Origin: a virus
Length of the DNA stretch: 47,197 nt
IMG/VR virus record: IMGVR_UViG_3300037327_000024
Span: 1-47,197 of that record
Reading direction: 5' to 3' (one strand)
Both the position numbers and the translations under genes were made by a program. The notes below the pieces were generated by a model. That model was not told where the DNA came from and searched no databases. It saw only the letters and a program-made list of their open reading frames with translations. Positions 7,011 through 15,286 of this stretch are shown here, piece by piece (within the stretch, counting starts at the first letter, position 1; the number at the start of each line of letters is the position of its first letter).

Positions 7011-7579
7011 GCAGTCCCAACACAAAGAAGAATGTATCCACAGATCCTAATGATCTATACTCTACACCGAAGATAGCCTTAGAATCTTTCTATGAGCAAT
7101 TCCCTGAAGTGTTTGACGAGTTTGATGTCTATTACGATCCAGCTAACGGTCTTGGTGACATTGCAGACTACCTCAAGAGTATTGGTAAGAAGGTTTACAC
7201 CAGCGATCTAGTAGATTACGGCTTTGGGGATAACCTAAAGGACTTTTTAAAGGTTGGTAAGATACATAATAGCATTGATTGCATTATATTTAACCCTCCC
7301 TTCACTCTCACAGAGGAATTTGTAGATAAAGCGTTAATGTTGTGTGATAATGTGCTAATGTTTAATCGTATGACTACTATAGAGAGTAATGCTAGGGCTA
7401 ACAAGCTTAAGTGTAAGGGGTGGAATCTAGAAACCATGTGGCAGTTTGGCTTTAGGGTTAGCTGCACTAAGGGTGTTAACAGAGAGTCCACAGCAAATTC
7501 TGTAGCGTACTCTTGGTTTCATTTTAATAATCAAAATTACTCTGAGAAGACTAAATTGGATTGGATAACTAAGGAGTAG
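7007..7579 (+). CDS. DNA adenine methyltransferase-like protein
   Basis: Class I SAM-dependent methyltransferase fold: the SAM-binding motif DPANGLGDIADYL is near residues 45-57 and the catalytic NPPF motif, typical of N6-adenine methyltransferases, is near residue 97. At 190 aa it has no room for a large recognition domain, like many phage enzymes. GTG start overlaps the stop of the membrane protein gene. Probable role: marking phage DNA against host restriction. No partner restriction gene is visible, so it is best read as an orphan methyltransferase. Confidence 0.8.
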   Translation: MSSPNTKKNVSTDPNDLYSTPKIALESFYEQFPEVFDEFDVYYDPANGLGDIADYLKSIGKKVYTSDLVDYGFGDNLKDFLKVGKIHNSIDCIIFNPPFTLTEEFVDKALMLCDNVLMFNRMTTIESNARANKLKCKGWNLETMWQFGFRVSCTKGVNRESTANSVAYSWFHFNNQNYSEKTKLDWITKE

Positions 7580-7581
7580 CC

Positions 7582-7824
7582 ATGAAACACTATTTACACG
7601 TTAATCAGCATGTTATTAAGTCTAATAGCAAAAAAGGAGAGTTTAAGCCAGTAATAACCTGTAAAAACTATAAAAAGAACACTTATGCCAATAAAATAAC
7701 CCTAAAAGATAAGTCTGTTCTAGCTAGGAAATATGGAGTATCTTTTGCGACTATTGATGCTATACTCAGAGGTAGTAGGTATAAAGAGTGTAATTATAAC
7801 AATGTGGAGGTGGAGTATGAGTAA
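7582..7824 (+). CDS. small basic protein with possible HTH (80 aa)
   Basis: The N-terminal VNQHVIKSNSKKGEFKPVIT resembles the start of a small conserved phage protein family. The C-terminal half, LARKYGVSFATIDAILRGSRY, looks like a helix-turn-helix. A DNA-binding regulatory role is plausible. It lies between the methyltransferase and a 48-aa gene and overlaps the latter. Confidence 0.6.
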   Translation: MKHYLHVNQHVIKSNSKKGEFKPVITCKNYKKNTYANKITLKDKSVLARKYGVSFATIDAILRGSRYKECNYNNVEVEYE

Positions 7825-7963
7825 GATTGATACGTTTAGAGAGTCTGTAGACTACTTAAATGAGGTTCACGGTGGAGATTGGTTTTGGAATGTAGTTTCT
7901 CAGAGGTTTGAGGACTACTTTACAGATAGATCCTTTAAAAGAGAAGAAGTGGAAGAGAAATGA
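7817..7963 (+). CDS. hypothetical protein (48 aa)
   Basis: ATG 7817 is chosen over an earlier in-frame start because GGAGGTGGAGT precedes it. The product (MSKIDTFRESVDYLNEVHGG) is acidic and Trp-containing, with no known motif. It ends in a TGA that overlaps the ATG of the helicase, so translation is probably coupled. Confidence 0.55.
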   Translation: MSKIDTFRESVDYLNEVHGGDWFWNVVSQRFEDYFTDRSFKREEVEEK

Positions 7964-10137
7964 TAGAAGAAATAGACGTTCAACAGGTAGCCATAGATAA
8001 GATTAAAGCTGGAGGTAATTTGTTCCTAACTGGTATGGGAGGCTGTGTTGATGAGAGTACTCAGTACTTTACAAGAGGTGGTTGGAAAGATATAAGCCAG
8101 TGGGAGGGTGAAGAGATACTCTCTTACGATAAAGACACTGGGGTTGCATTCTTTGAAGATCCTCTCGACTATATAAAGAAACCTTGTGAGGAGTTTTACC
8201 ACACCAAATCTAGGGGAGTCGATATGATGTTGTGTGAGGATCATAATATACTCTACTGCCCTACTAATAATTCTAAAGCTAAGTTTATAAAGACTGAGGA
8301 AATGGTAAGAAGGCATAATAGCAGTCAGGATGGTTGGCAAGGTAAGATAAAAACCACCTTTGACTACTCAGGAGGGGGTATCGACTTATCGGAAGGGGAG
8401 CTAAGGTTACAAATAGCGGTAATGGCTGATGGTAGGGTTGTCAAGGAAGGTAAAGACAACTACACTCAGATGAGATTTACTAAAGAAAGAAAATACTTAA
8501 GACTCTTGGAGATGTGTAAAAAGCATACACTTAGATACGAGGACAGAGGTATAAACAATCAAGGACAGTACGAAGTCATAGTGTGGGCTAAGGTTAGGGA
8601 TAAAAAGTACTCTTGGGACTTACTTGATTGTTCAAAAGAACAGATACAGATAATAGTGGATGAGGTAGTTCACTGGGACTCAAGTTTAACTAAAGAGGGA
8701 AATATAAGATTCTCCAGTAAATTTAAGATAGATGCTGAGGTTATCCAATTTTTTATGGCTTCCAGTGGTAAAAATACCAGTATACGAGAGGATAAGAGAA
8801 AAAATAAAGAGTCATGGAGGTCTGATGCAACCTTAAGCGGTAAAGGTTTTAGGTGTATAGCTAATAAAGACCGCAAGTTGAAAATACCTATAGTAGACTC
8901 TGTAGATGGTTTTAAGTACTGCTTCACTACCACTACTGGGGCTTTTGTAGCTAGAAGAGGGGGGTGCATATTTACTACGGGTAATAGTGGTAAGTCTTAC
9001 GTAATAGATCAGATAATGGATCAATCTACCATCAAATGCGCCCCTTATGGGCAAGCAGCTCTTAACATTGGAGGCATGACGTGTCATAAACTCTTTGGAC
9101 TACCCTTCGGGATACCTGTTGACGGTGATCGCGTTCAGATAAGCAAAACTATGAAGAGTGTTCTCGGTAATAACGTAGTTAAGCGGATTGTATTTGATGA
9201 AGTGGGCACTCTTAGGGCAGACTACCTAGACTTAATTAATATTAAGCTACAAATACTTAAATGCAACAATAAACCCTTCGGAGGCCTTCAGGTTGTCATG
9301 GTAGGGGACTTCTTTCAGATAGATCCTGTAGTATCTAGCCATGAACGGAGAATGTTTTATGATGAGTACCGTAGCAGCTTCTGTTTTGACTCAGAGTGCT
9401 GGGATTTTGAGACTATTGAGCTTCACAAGCCCTACAGAAACACTAATGCTAAACAGATCAAGGTACTAGAGAGCATTAGACGTAGAGATAACAACCACAG
9501 GCTCGCTGTAGACATTATTAACAGAGAGGCCATACCTTATGACCATACTAAGAGTGTTCTTCACCTGTGCTGTTATAAGACTGACGCTAAAGTGGTCAAT
9601 AAAGTTTGGTATTCCAAGCTAGAAGCTAAAGAAAACTCTTACAAGTGCTATAATCCTGATAAATGGAAAGAAACACCTGTGGATCTAGTTATTAAACTAA
9701 AAGTAGGTTGCAGAGTGATCATAAAAGCTAACCACAGAGATGGTTTATACGTAAATGGGTCTAAAGGTATGGTTTCTAAGTTATCTATCGCCTCTGTTAC
9801 AGTAAAGCTTGACTCTGGGGAGTCTGTAGAAGTAGAATCTAATCAGTGGGACAAGTATGTGTATAAAACATCTAAGGGTAAGCTAGAAAAAGAGATAGAA
9901 AGCAGCTTCTTTCAGTTGCCTATTGCTTTAGGGTATGCTCAGACTGTTCATGGCGCTCAAGGTGCTACTATGGATGATGTTGCCTTAGACTTTGGGGAAG
10001 GTTGCTTCAGTCATGGTCAAGCTTACGTAGCATTATCAAGGATTAGAGATTTAAAACGAATTTCTTTAGTAAACCCTCTTGAATATAAAGATATTATATG
10101 CGATAGTCGTGTCACTGGGTTTTATTCGGGTTTATAA
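7960..10137 (+). CDS. Pif1/Dda-type SF1 helicase interrupted by an intein
   Basis: Superfamily 1B DNA helicase. Of 725 residues, 314 (29-342) are an intein; the ligated protein would be 411 aa. The intein splits the Walker A P-loop: GMGG before it, SGKS after it. Further helicase motifs follow: Walker B IVFDEVG, the GGLQVVMVGDFFQIDP motif, and the C-terminal AQTVHGAQGATMDDV and YVALSR motifs of Pif1/RecD2/Dda enzymes. It would unwind DNA in replication or recombination, or dislodge proteins. The enzyme cannot bind ATP until the intein is removed. ATGA coupling joins it to the upstream gene. Confidence 0.92.
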   Translation: MIEEIDVQQVAIDKIKAGGNLFLTGMGGCVDESTQYFTRGGWKDISQWEGEEILSYDKDTGVAFFEDPLDYIKKPCEEFYHTKSRGVDMMLCEDHNILYCPTNNSKAKFIKTEEMVRRHNSSQDGWQGKIKTTFDYSGGGIDLSEGELRLQIAVMADGRVVKEGKDNYTQMRFTKERKYLRLLEMCKKHTLRYEDRGINNQGQYEVIVWAKVRDKKYSWDLLDCSKEQIQIIVDEVVHWDSSLTKEGNIRFSSKFKIDAEVIQFFMASSGKNTSIREDKRKNKESWRSDATLSGKGFRCIANKDRKLKIPIVDSVDGFKYCFTTTTGAFVARRGGCIFTTGNSGKSYVIDQIMDQSTIKCAPYGQAALNIGGMTCHKLFGLPFGIPVDGDRVQISKTMKSVLGNNVVKRIVFDEVGTLRADYLDLINIKLQILKCNNKPFGGLQVVMVGDFFQIDPVVSSHERRMFYDEYRSSFCFDSECWDFETIELHKPYRNTNAKQIKVLESIRRRDNNHRLAVDIINREAIPYDHTKSVLHLCCYKTDAKVVNKVWYSKLEAKENSYKCYNPDKWKETPVDLVIKLKVGCRVIIKANHRDGLYVNGSKGMVSKLSIASVTVKLDSGESVEVESNQWDKYVYKTSKGKLEKEIESSFFQLPIALGYAQTVHGAQGATMDDVALDFGEGCFSHGQAYVALSRIRDLKRISLVNPLEYKDIICDSRVTGFYSGL
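8044..8985 (+). mobile_element. LAGLIDADG-type intein in the helicase P-loop
   Basis: Protein-splicing element of 314 residues from Cys (helicase residue 29) to Asn (residue 342), followed by Ser as the +1 residue. The start CVDESTQYFTRGGW is a typical block A and the end has block G with C-terminal Asn, but Gly replaces the usual penultimate His. Inside, LQIAVMADG followed by MRFTKERKYLRLLEM matches the DOD (LAGLIDADG) homing endonuclease found in phage inteins; the second motif (AEVIQFFMASSG) is less conserved. Insertion into a nucleotide-binding loop is a favourite intein site. Endonuclease activity may be reduced. Confidence 0.92.
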
Positions 10138-10155
10138 CTAAAAAGGAGTCTAATT

Positions 10156-10677
10156 ATGACTACAATTTTAATAGATTTTAAAGAAAGGAAGATTGTAGCT
10201 GATAATCAGACTACTTTATATAAAAGACATGGAGACTTTCTAGGGACTAGCGGTGATGACTATTTCTACCCGAAGAGTACTAATAAAATACACGCTCTCC
10301 CAGATGGGGCTTGGTTTGTAGGTGCTGGAGTCTGTTCGGAGTTAGAGAGACAACTAAATAGGCTTTTAGATGGCAGTATATTCTTAGATAAACCTAGAGA
10401 TATTGTCAGTATAGCTATAGTTAGGTCTAAGAATAAAGGGCTACTAGTTGACTTACATGAGGCTGTGGAGAGTAAGTATCTAAAAATAAAATCTTGGGAA
10501 AAATATCTATATCAAAGTGAAGTTAAGGTACTAACCTTTGGGAGTGGGGGTAGCTTTGCTTACGGAGCATTTATGGGTGGATGTAGTGCGGAAGACTCTG
10601 TAATAGCAGCTTCTAAGTGTGATACATATACAGGTTTAGGAATAACAGTTGTGGAGGTGAATGATGGGCATGAGTAA
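10156..10677 (+). CDS. proteasome/HslV-like Ntn hydrolase
   Basis: The protein begins MTTILIDFKERKIVADNQTT, as in proteasome beta and HslV-like proteins where the N-terminal Thr becomes the nucleophile after Met removal. FVGAGVCSE near residue 55 and TFGSGGSFAYGAF near residue 128 match the GxG and GSG glycine motifs of the family, and SAEDSVIAASKCDTYTGLGI resembles the C-terminal helix and strand. At 173 aa it matches HslV size. No HslU-like unfoldase is in the window. It may be a phage protease or a structural homologue. RBS AAAAGGAG precedes the ATG. Confidence 0.75.
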   Translation: MTTILIDFKERKIVADNQTTLYKRHGDFLGTSGDDYFYPKSTNKIHALPDGAWFVGAGVCSELERQLNRLLDGSIFLDKPRDIVSIAIVRSKNKGLLVDLHEAVESKYLKIKSWEKYLYQSEVKVLTFGSGGSFAYGAFMGGCSAEDSVIAASKCDTYTGLGITVVEVNDGHE

Positions 10678-10873
10678 AGGTACAGAGATATTTGATCCAG
10701 TGGTTTGTAGTATGGTAGATCAACTAGGTGTTGGAGAAGCCTTAGATCTAAAGACTATTAAAATATTAGTTCAGAGTTTGTGGGATCTAGACTGGGATAC
10801 TGAGAGTGAGTCACATTTTTGGGAACATCCAGTGATAGGTAAGATATTAGGCAATACTTTTGAGGAGTGGTAA
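10661..10873 (+). CDS. hypothetical protein (70 aa)
   Basis: Overlaps the Ntn hydrolase end by 17 bases; GGAGGTGA supports ATG 10661 or 10664. Acidic, with a Trp-rich C-terminal half. No motif recognised. Confidence 0.55.
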   Translation: MMGMSKGTEIFDPVVCSMVDQLGVGEALDLKTIKILVQSLWDLDWDTESESHFWEHPVIGKILGNTFEEW

Positions 10874-10875
10874 TA

Positions 10876-11265
10876 ATGAAAGATGTAGATTTTAAGGTTG
10901 AAGTTACAGAAGCTATAAACAAACTAGAGTTACAGGGTGTTCTCAGTAAAGTTCTGGTCAATTCTAATTATAATTGCCTTTACCAATCAGAGAATGGGGC
11001 GTGTTGTATAATAGGCCAAATGATGCCAAAAAACCTTAGGTTAAGAGCCGATAAGATTCTTAAAGCTGGAGGAGACTCTTCAATAAGGAATTTACATGGA
11101 AAATGGGGTTTTATTAAGTGGAGTTCTAAATTTACTGGCTTACAAATTGGTCTTATGTCTAGTTTTCAAAAGCTGCACGATAACGGATGGGATAGCAGTT
11201 TTAAGGGTGTAATTGCCTCTATGAGAAACTTACTTGAGAGAGAACTGGAGGAGAGAGTCCTATGA
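10876..11265 (+). CDS. hypothetical phage protein with Cys-rich C-x-Y-x6-C-C-I-I-G motif
   Basis: ATG 10876 follows AGGAG at a normal distance. The segment CLYQSENGACCIIGQMM corresponds to the motif CMYRGDGGCKCAIGFLI in the gene at 29121, so the two belong to one phage family. It lies in the coupled small-gene operon (129 aa). The conserved Cys and Gly suggest a small metal or substrate site, but the function is unknown. Confidence 0.65.
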   Translation: MKDVDFKVEVTEAINKLELQGVLSKVLVNSNYNCLYQSENGACCIIGQMMPKNLRLRADKILKAGGDSSIRNLHGKWGFIKWSSKFTGLQIGLMSSFQKLHDNGWDSSFKGVIASMRNLLERELEERVL

Positions 11266-11591
11266 ATAATTTATTAGTAATTGGCGGGACAGAGCAAGAA
11301 GGCACAACTAGACTTTTAGAAATGGAAGGAGACCTAGAGTATGCTGAGGAGAGTATACAAGAAGCCTTTCAACAATGTTTGCTTGAGTGTAAAGACTTAA
11401 GAGAGTTAAGCTCTATATTAGTGTATTTATCAAACTATGGGGTCAATATTGTTGGAAGCAGGGGCTATCTATATTCCTCTAAGGGTCAGTCTATTGTAGT
11501 ACATGATAGGTGTTGGCCTTCTAATCGTATTACTAGATCTTTGGGCATAAGAGATAAGTATATAGAGCTTCATAAGAAAGAGAGTCACTAG
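11262..11591 (+). CDS. hypothetical protein (109 aa)
   Basis: ATGA-coupled at both ends. Helical and acidic in the first half, with a Gly-Ser-Arg-Gly turn and beta-like second half. No known domain. Confidence 0.6.
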   Translation: MNNLLVIGGTEQEGTTRLLEMEGDLEYAEESIQEAFQQCLLECKDLRELSSILVYLSNYGVNIVGSRGYLYSSKGQSIVVHDRCWPSNRITRSLGIRDKYIELHKKESH

Positions 11592-11827
11592 TGAAGCGTA
11601 TAGATCTAGATATGTTATCTATAATGTCTGGAGATGAAAAAAGGGCTTTAGAGAACTATGTAGATTGTAGGCTCTTTAGGCAGAGAAAGAGCTATGACGA
11701 GTACACTATAGGTAATCAGTATGTATACCTAGAAGACCTTGACGTAGTAGACTTAATGATAATAGCGGAGAATTTTAAGGTTACAGTTTACCCTAACGCT
11801 ATCTCACTGGAGCATAAAGAATTATGA
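11591..11827 (+). CDS. hypothetical protein (78 aa)
   Basis: GTG start overlaps the previous TAG. MKRIDLDMLSIMSGDEKRAL suggests a helical charged protein. No motif recognised; operon member. Confidence 0.55.
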   Translation: MKRIDLDMLSIMSGDEKRALENYVDCRLFRQRKSYDEYTIGNQYVYLEDLDVVDLMIIAENFKVTVYPNAISLEHKEL

Positions 11828-12096
11828 GCATACCTTATGGCGTTACCTTAGCAATGTATGAGGAAGACGATACACCCTTAACAATAGTTAGGTTTGGTAA
11901 TAAGCTTACGGGGATGACAGGAGTGTACGCGGAGGGTCATCTTAACTGCCTTAGAATACAAAAGACTACTAAGGAAATAATAGGTAAGAAAGAGTTTCTA
12001 GAAGACGAGCCTGTAGTCCTCCTAGGTTTTGACGATAAAGAGTCTGTAGATACAGTAATAAAAGCTTTAGAGGCTGTAAAGGATCACTTTAAGTGA
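11824..12096 (+). CDS. hypothetical protein (90 aa)
   Basis: ATGA overlap with the gene before and GTGA overlap with the gene after. Beta-rich (MSIPYGVTLAMYEEDDTPLT), ending in a helix. No recognised family. Confidence 0.55.
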   Translation: MSIPYGVTLAMYEEDDTPLTIVRFGNKLTGMTGVYAEGHLNCLRIQKTTKEIIGKKEFLEDEPVVLLGFDDKESVDTVIKALEAVKDHFK

Positions 12097-12848
12097 GTAA
12101 ATATACTACAGAGCAGTTGGAGGATATGGCCTTAAACCTATCCACCAACCAGCTTATAGATGTTATCTCGATAAGGGCTTCTAATAGCAAGTCCTCAATG
12201 AAAGAAATAGCAGCTCTAAGCTCCGTAGGGAAGAAGCAGATAATACGTGACCTCAAGGCATCGGGTCACGAGTTTAGTCCCAAGATTAACTTTGAACAGG
12301 CTTGTATAGCCTACAAGAAAGTACTGACGGAGGATGCCACTCCTGAGGACGCATTAGTTTACCTAGGAGAAATCACTTCTCTGACTTCTGAGTTTATCAA
12401 GCAAGCCAAGAACAACATCTTCCTAGAAAGCCCCAATAGACTTAAAACTTCCAAGCGCATAGTCGAGCATCATCAAGCAGAGCCTGTCCAGAAGAGTATG
12501 ATCAAGAGAGGCACAATGGATAAGAACCATGTAGAGAATGCTAACACTATTAATCAACAGCTGAAGAGAGTACATAGGAGCAGGAAGCTTGATAAAACTA
12601 TTACCAACTTAGAGGTCAAAGTAGAGATCCTTGAACATAGTGATATAGACAAGTCTTTGAGAGTTTCTTCTTTGGAGTCTAGCGTAGATACTTTAAAAGT
12701 CGCATTACCTCAAGTAAAGTTCTTGACAGACAAGGAGCAAGCAAGTAAGCTCAGGGACGATGGACATACAGTAGGAGATATAGCCAAACACTTAGGTAAG
12801 GATGTCAGGACTATTTATAGGTGGACTAACAATAAGGGGACAGTATGA
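12093..12848 (+). CDS. coiled-coil protein with C-terminal helix-turn-helix
   Basis: 251 aa, GTG start. The last 40 residues, EQASKLRDDGHTVGDIAKHLGKDVRTIYRW, form a clear resolvase/invertase-type helix-turn-helix. An N-terminal helical part (MKEIAALSSVGKKQIIRDLK) may hold a second HTH, and residues 165-205 are rich in heptad-like Leu/Val positions, consistent with a dimerising coiled coil. It is a good candidate transcription or replication regulator of the phage. No catalytic residues were seen, so it is not a recombinase. Confidence 0.7.
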   Translation: MSKYTTEQLEDMALNLSTNQLIDVISIRASNSKSSMKEIAALSSVGKKQIIRDLKASGHEFSPKINFEQACIAYKKVLTEDATPEDALVYLGEITSLTSEFIKQAKNNIFLESPNRLKTSKRIVEHHQAEPVQKSMIKRGTMDKNHVENANTINQQLKRVHRSRKLDKTITNLEVKVEILEHSDIDKSLRVSSLESSVDTLKVALPQVKFLTDKEQASKLRDDGHTVGDIAKHLGKDVRTIYRWTNNKGTV

Positions 12849-13117
12849 GAATAAATCAGAGGTGTGTTACAAAGAATGGAGAGAGAGTTACTAATGGCAG
12901 GATAATTGACATTAGCTCTGAAGGCATTATAAGTGTTTGTAGTGACTGCTTTAACATCATGGAATTTACAGAGGAAAACTTCTATTCTTTGTACACACTA
13001 GCTGATGACTTTGTAGATATTCCTGTAAGGTACTTTATGGGGGAAATTAAAGAGAACATGGCTAGGGTTGAGAAGTACCTAGAGGACAAGCTTGAGGAGG
13101 AGATTACAGATGAATAG
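12845..13117 (+). CDS. hypothetical protein (90 aa)
   Basis: ATGA-coupled to the HTH gene. The N-terminal half looks like a small beta barrel (MRINQRCVTKNGERVTNGRI), the C-terminal half is an acidic helix. Function unknown. Confidence 0.6.
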   Translation: MRINQRCVTKNGERVTNGRIIDISSEGIISVCSDCFNIMEFTEENFYSLYTLADDFVDIPVRYFMGEIKENMARVEKYLEDKLEEEITDE

Positions 13118-13301
13118 TACTATGAGGTTCTGTTGTACAGAGAAGAAAAGGTGGGGCTATGGTGGAGAGTGTATGGAGCATAGTGCTAAAGGTAAGTATG
13201 TGGAATACTCTAAGCACAAGGAAGTAGTAGACGGTCTTGAGAAAAGGATCAAACAGCTGATCAGAAGCCGTAAACAACTTGGATTAAAGGAGGACGTATG
13301 A
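13110..13301 (+). CDS. hypothetical basic protein (63 aa)
   Basis: Start ATG 13110 chosen from the GGAGGAG ribosome-binding site in the end of the previous gene, which it overlaps by 8 bases. Contains Cys-Cys near the start and a Lys/Arg-rich helix at the end (LEKRIKQLIRSRKQL). May bind nucleic acid. Confidence 0.55.
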   Translation: MNSTMRFCCTEKKRWGYGGECMEHSAKGKYVEYSKHKEVVDGLEKRIKQLIRSRKQLGLKEDV

Positions 13302-13489
13302 GGAAAATACTTTATAGAACAGCTTGTGCAGGATTTCTGGTCATGGTAGGATTGACAATTGCAGTGTTGTGGGGATCTTTTGAGGTAATCCTTACAGAGA
13401 ATGCTTTGAAGTACTTTGAGCTTTGGGCTTACGCTGGGGGTATCTTTGTAGGTTTAGTTGTACTACATTTAATCAATATTAAAAACTAG
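13298..13489 (+). CDS. small membrane protein, two predicted helices (63 aa)
   Basis: Hydrophobic segments at about residues 7-28 and 40-58 separated by a short acidic loop; N-terminus positively charged. ATGA coupling with the upstream gene. The topology is compatible with a class II holin, and a lysozyme-like gene lies 2 kb downstream, but a holin call would be speculative. Confidence 0.55.
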   Translation: MRKILYRTACAGFLVMVGLTIAVLWGSFEVILTENALKYFELWAYAGGIFVGLVVLHLINIKN

Positions 13490-13499
13490 GAGAACGAAA

Positions 13500-13799
13500 A
13501 TGAGATTATTATTACTAACAGTACTATTAACATTAAGTTTAAATTTATCTGCCAGCTGTTTAACCGTACAGAGAGATACTAAAGCCACTATGGATGCTCG
13601 TCAAAGGGGAGTGGACATAAACGTAGTTATAGAAATTGCAAAAGAAAAGAGCATGTCAGAGGATATCTTTGGGGCTTACTTTAGGATGATACTTAGAGCT
13701 TACAGTGTACCCCAGTTTGACAATAAGGAGTCTAGGGACAAAGCTTCTAAAGACTTTTCATTAGAGTATTACTCAAGGTGCCATGAGGTGTCAGCATGA
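13500..13799 (+). CDS. exported protein with signal peptide (99 aa)
   Basis: MRLLLLTVLLTLSLNLSASC is a typical signal peptide: Arg, a Leu-rich core, then small residues before Cys20. The SASC site could serve signal peptidase I or, weakly, lipoprotein processing. The mature part is charged and helical with one further Cys near the end, so a periplasmic disulfide is possible. RBS AGGAGAACGAAA. Possible roles are spanin-like or superinfection exclusion; none is shown. Confidence 0.65.
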   Translation: MRLLLLTVLLTLSLNLSASCLTVQRDTKATMDARQRGVDINVVIEIAKEKSMSEDIFGAYFRMILRAYSVPQFDNKESRDKASKDFSLEYYSRCHEVSA

Positions 13800-13966
13800 A
13801 GACTGATCAGGCAAAGCGAGACCTTGAGATGAAAGCGAAGGGTATTACAGATGCAGTATTTTGGCTTGATGTATGTTGGGCTGATAATGTCGGAGACTCA
13901 GTTATATGTGTTAACGATCTAGTAGACTATGCCAGAACTCTACGTACTCAGGCAGGTGCCTTATGA
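13796..13966 (+). CDS. hypothetical protein (56 aa)
   Basis: ATGA overlap with genes on both sides. MKTDQAKRDLEMKAKGITDA begins a charged helical protein with two Cys and two Trp. Not recognised. Confidence 0.5.
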   Translation: MKTDQAKRDLEMKAKGITDAVFWLDVCWADNVGDSVICVNDLVDYARTLRTQAGAL

Positions 13967-14163
13967 AAGATATGATCACTAAAGAGGACGTTCGTAATGG
14001 CAACTACTGTGGATCTCAAGTGTTAGATCTAATAGATAGAGTTGTAGTTATTGAAGCGTTATGCAAAGAGTGTGCTGATCACTTAGATGAAGATTTTTGG
14101 CGTAGTATACCTAATGACAGCTACCTACACCGCGACTTAAAGAAGAAAGGAGATGGACTATGA
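13963..14163 (+). CDS. hypothetical protein (66 aa)
   Basis: ATGA-coupled at both ends. MKDMITKEDVRNGNYCGSQV; mostly helical, three Cys, acidic middle. No family recognised. Confidence 0.55.
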   Translation: MKDMITKEDVRNGNYCGSQVLDLIDRVVVIEALCKECADHLDEDFWRSIPNDSYLHRDLKKKGDGL

Positions 14164-14408
14164 TAGCAATGAATAAAAGAGTATGGGATATAAGCTCTAG
14201 GAAAAATAATGGAGGATATAACTATGGTAAAGTAGTAGGCATCAAGCAGATTTATGAGGGTCTTGGGTTTTTAACTGAGAAGCAATACTTTAAAGACTTC
14301 AAAGAGTACGAGTACCTATTTGCATGTGTTGACATATGTACTGGAAAGGCTAGTGCTGAATGGGTGCATTATTCTAACTTATCTTTAACTGAACCTAAGG
14401 GGTGGTAG
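14160..14408 (+). CDS. hypothetical protein (82 aa)
   Basis: ATGA coupling upstream. Beta-rich with a W-D/N-Y pattern and a C-terminal Trp (VHYSNLSLTEPKGW), resembling small SH3/Tudor-like phage proteins such as that at 26935. Function unknown. Confidence 0.55.
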   Translation: MIAMNKRVWDISSRKNNGGYNYGKVVGIKQIYEGLGFLTEKQYFKDFKEYEYLFACVDICTGKASAEWVHYSNLSLTEPKGW

Positions 14409-14621
14409 ATGGTCATATTAGCAGCAGGATATTCTATTGTAGTTCTAATATTTCTATTTATAGCTGGGAGGATAAACCACCCAAAGAATTTATTATATTG
14501 GCACTACGCGATAAACTTCAGCCTAGCTTGGATTTTAGTTCTATTCTGTTTAGTGGTAGGATACTTAGCATATCTATCGGCTCCATTTTTTAAGTGGGCA
14601 GCTAACAAGAAAATATTTTAG
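14409..14621 (+). CDS. small membrane protein, two predicted helices (70 aa)
   Basis: Starts directly after the previous stop. Hydrophobic segments at residues 2-20 and about 33-57, basic linker and tail (WAANKKIF). A competing frame at 14402-14593 was judged a shadow. Possible holin or membrane modulator; undecided. Confidence 0.55.
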   Translation: MVILAAGYSIVVLIFLFIAGRINHPKNLLYWHYAINFSLAWILVLFCLVVGYLAYLSAPFFKWAANKKIF

Positions 14622-14629
14622 GGGGTGTT

Positions 14630-14899
14630 ATGAGAAATGTAATTTTAGAATTGTGGAATCATGGCCTTGCAGGAACGCCTTCACAACCTTGTGGAGAAGT
14701 AAGCGTATTTAAAGTATCTGGGGTAGACATGCCCATAGAGCTGTTAGCTTTACTAGTTCACGAAGGAGCAGATGACGAGAATACTCTTTGGTTTGGGTAT
14801 CTCCCTACTGAGCAAGTTTTAATAGTGGAGGCTGAGGTTACTGGAGATAGTGATGGAGAGTTCTTTCTGCTAGTTAAGAATTGGCAGGTGGTCCTATGA
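14630..14899 (+). CDS. hypothetical acidic protein (89 aa)
   Basis: RBS GGGGGTGTT before ATG. Rich in Glu, Asp and Gly with beta-strand pattern; no motif recognised. Overlaps the next gene by 4 bases. Confidence 0.55.
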   Translation: MRNVILELWNHGLAGTPSQPCGEVSVFKVSGVDMPIELLALLVHEGADDENTLWFGYLPTEQVLIVEAEVTGDSDGEFFLLVKNWQVVL

Positions 14900-15126
14900 A
14901 AGCTAAAACCTACAGAGTGTATGAGAGAGATAGCCATAAAAGATACTTCCAGAAAGAGCGAGATGGTTGGTGGTGTACTCATGGGTCTTGGTGGGGCAAG
15001 CATAAGGATGTTGACGGAGTGCCTTGCCTGCGAACAGGAAGAGGTAAAGAGGGCTTAATCCAATTTGAATCTTTTAGAGATTTAACAGCAGAAGAGTATG
15101 ATAAGGAGTATGACTATGGGTATTAA
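14896..15126 (+). CDS. hypothetical protein (76 aa)
   Basis: ATG 14896, coupled by ATGA to the previous gene and supported by AGGTGG. Aromatic and basic first half (MKAKTYRVYERDSHKRYFQK) with several Trp, acidic tail. Function unknown. Confidence 0.5.
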   Translation: MKAKTYRVYERDSHKRYFQKERDGWWCTHGSWWGKHKDVDGVPCLRTGRGKEGLIQFESFRDLTAEEYDKEYDYGY

Positions 15127-15286
15127 TAATGAACTACATGCTATTGTTGAAGAAGCTGTTGCGTGTTCTACTGTAGCTACAGAGAGGGCTATGGAGAAGC
15201 TGGATAGAGGGGAGGACTTAGAGTTTGTAGAGCATAAACCTAGAGTAGTATACGAGAAAGAAGATAAGATTGAGGAGTATATATGA
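15116..15286 (+). CDS. hypothetical protein (56 aa)
   Basis: ATG 15116 preferred over 15098 because AAGGAG sits seven bases before it. Acidic helical protein (MGINNELHAIVEEAVACSTV). Overlaps genes on both sides. Confidence 0.5.
   Translation: MGINNELHAIVEEAVACSTVATERAMEKLDRGEDLEFVEHKPRVVYEKEDKIEEYI

Noticed and set aside
14402-14593. 63-codon frame overlapping the 70-aa membrane protein
   Set aside because: Shadow in another frame; the 14409 frame starts directly after the previous stop and has clear membrane helices.
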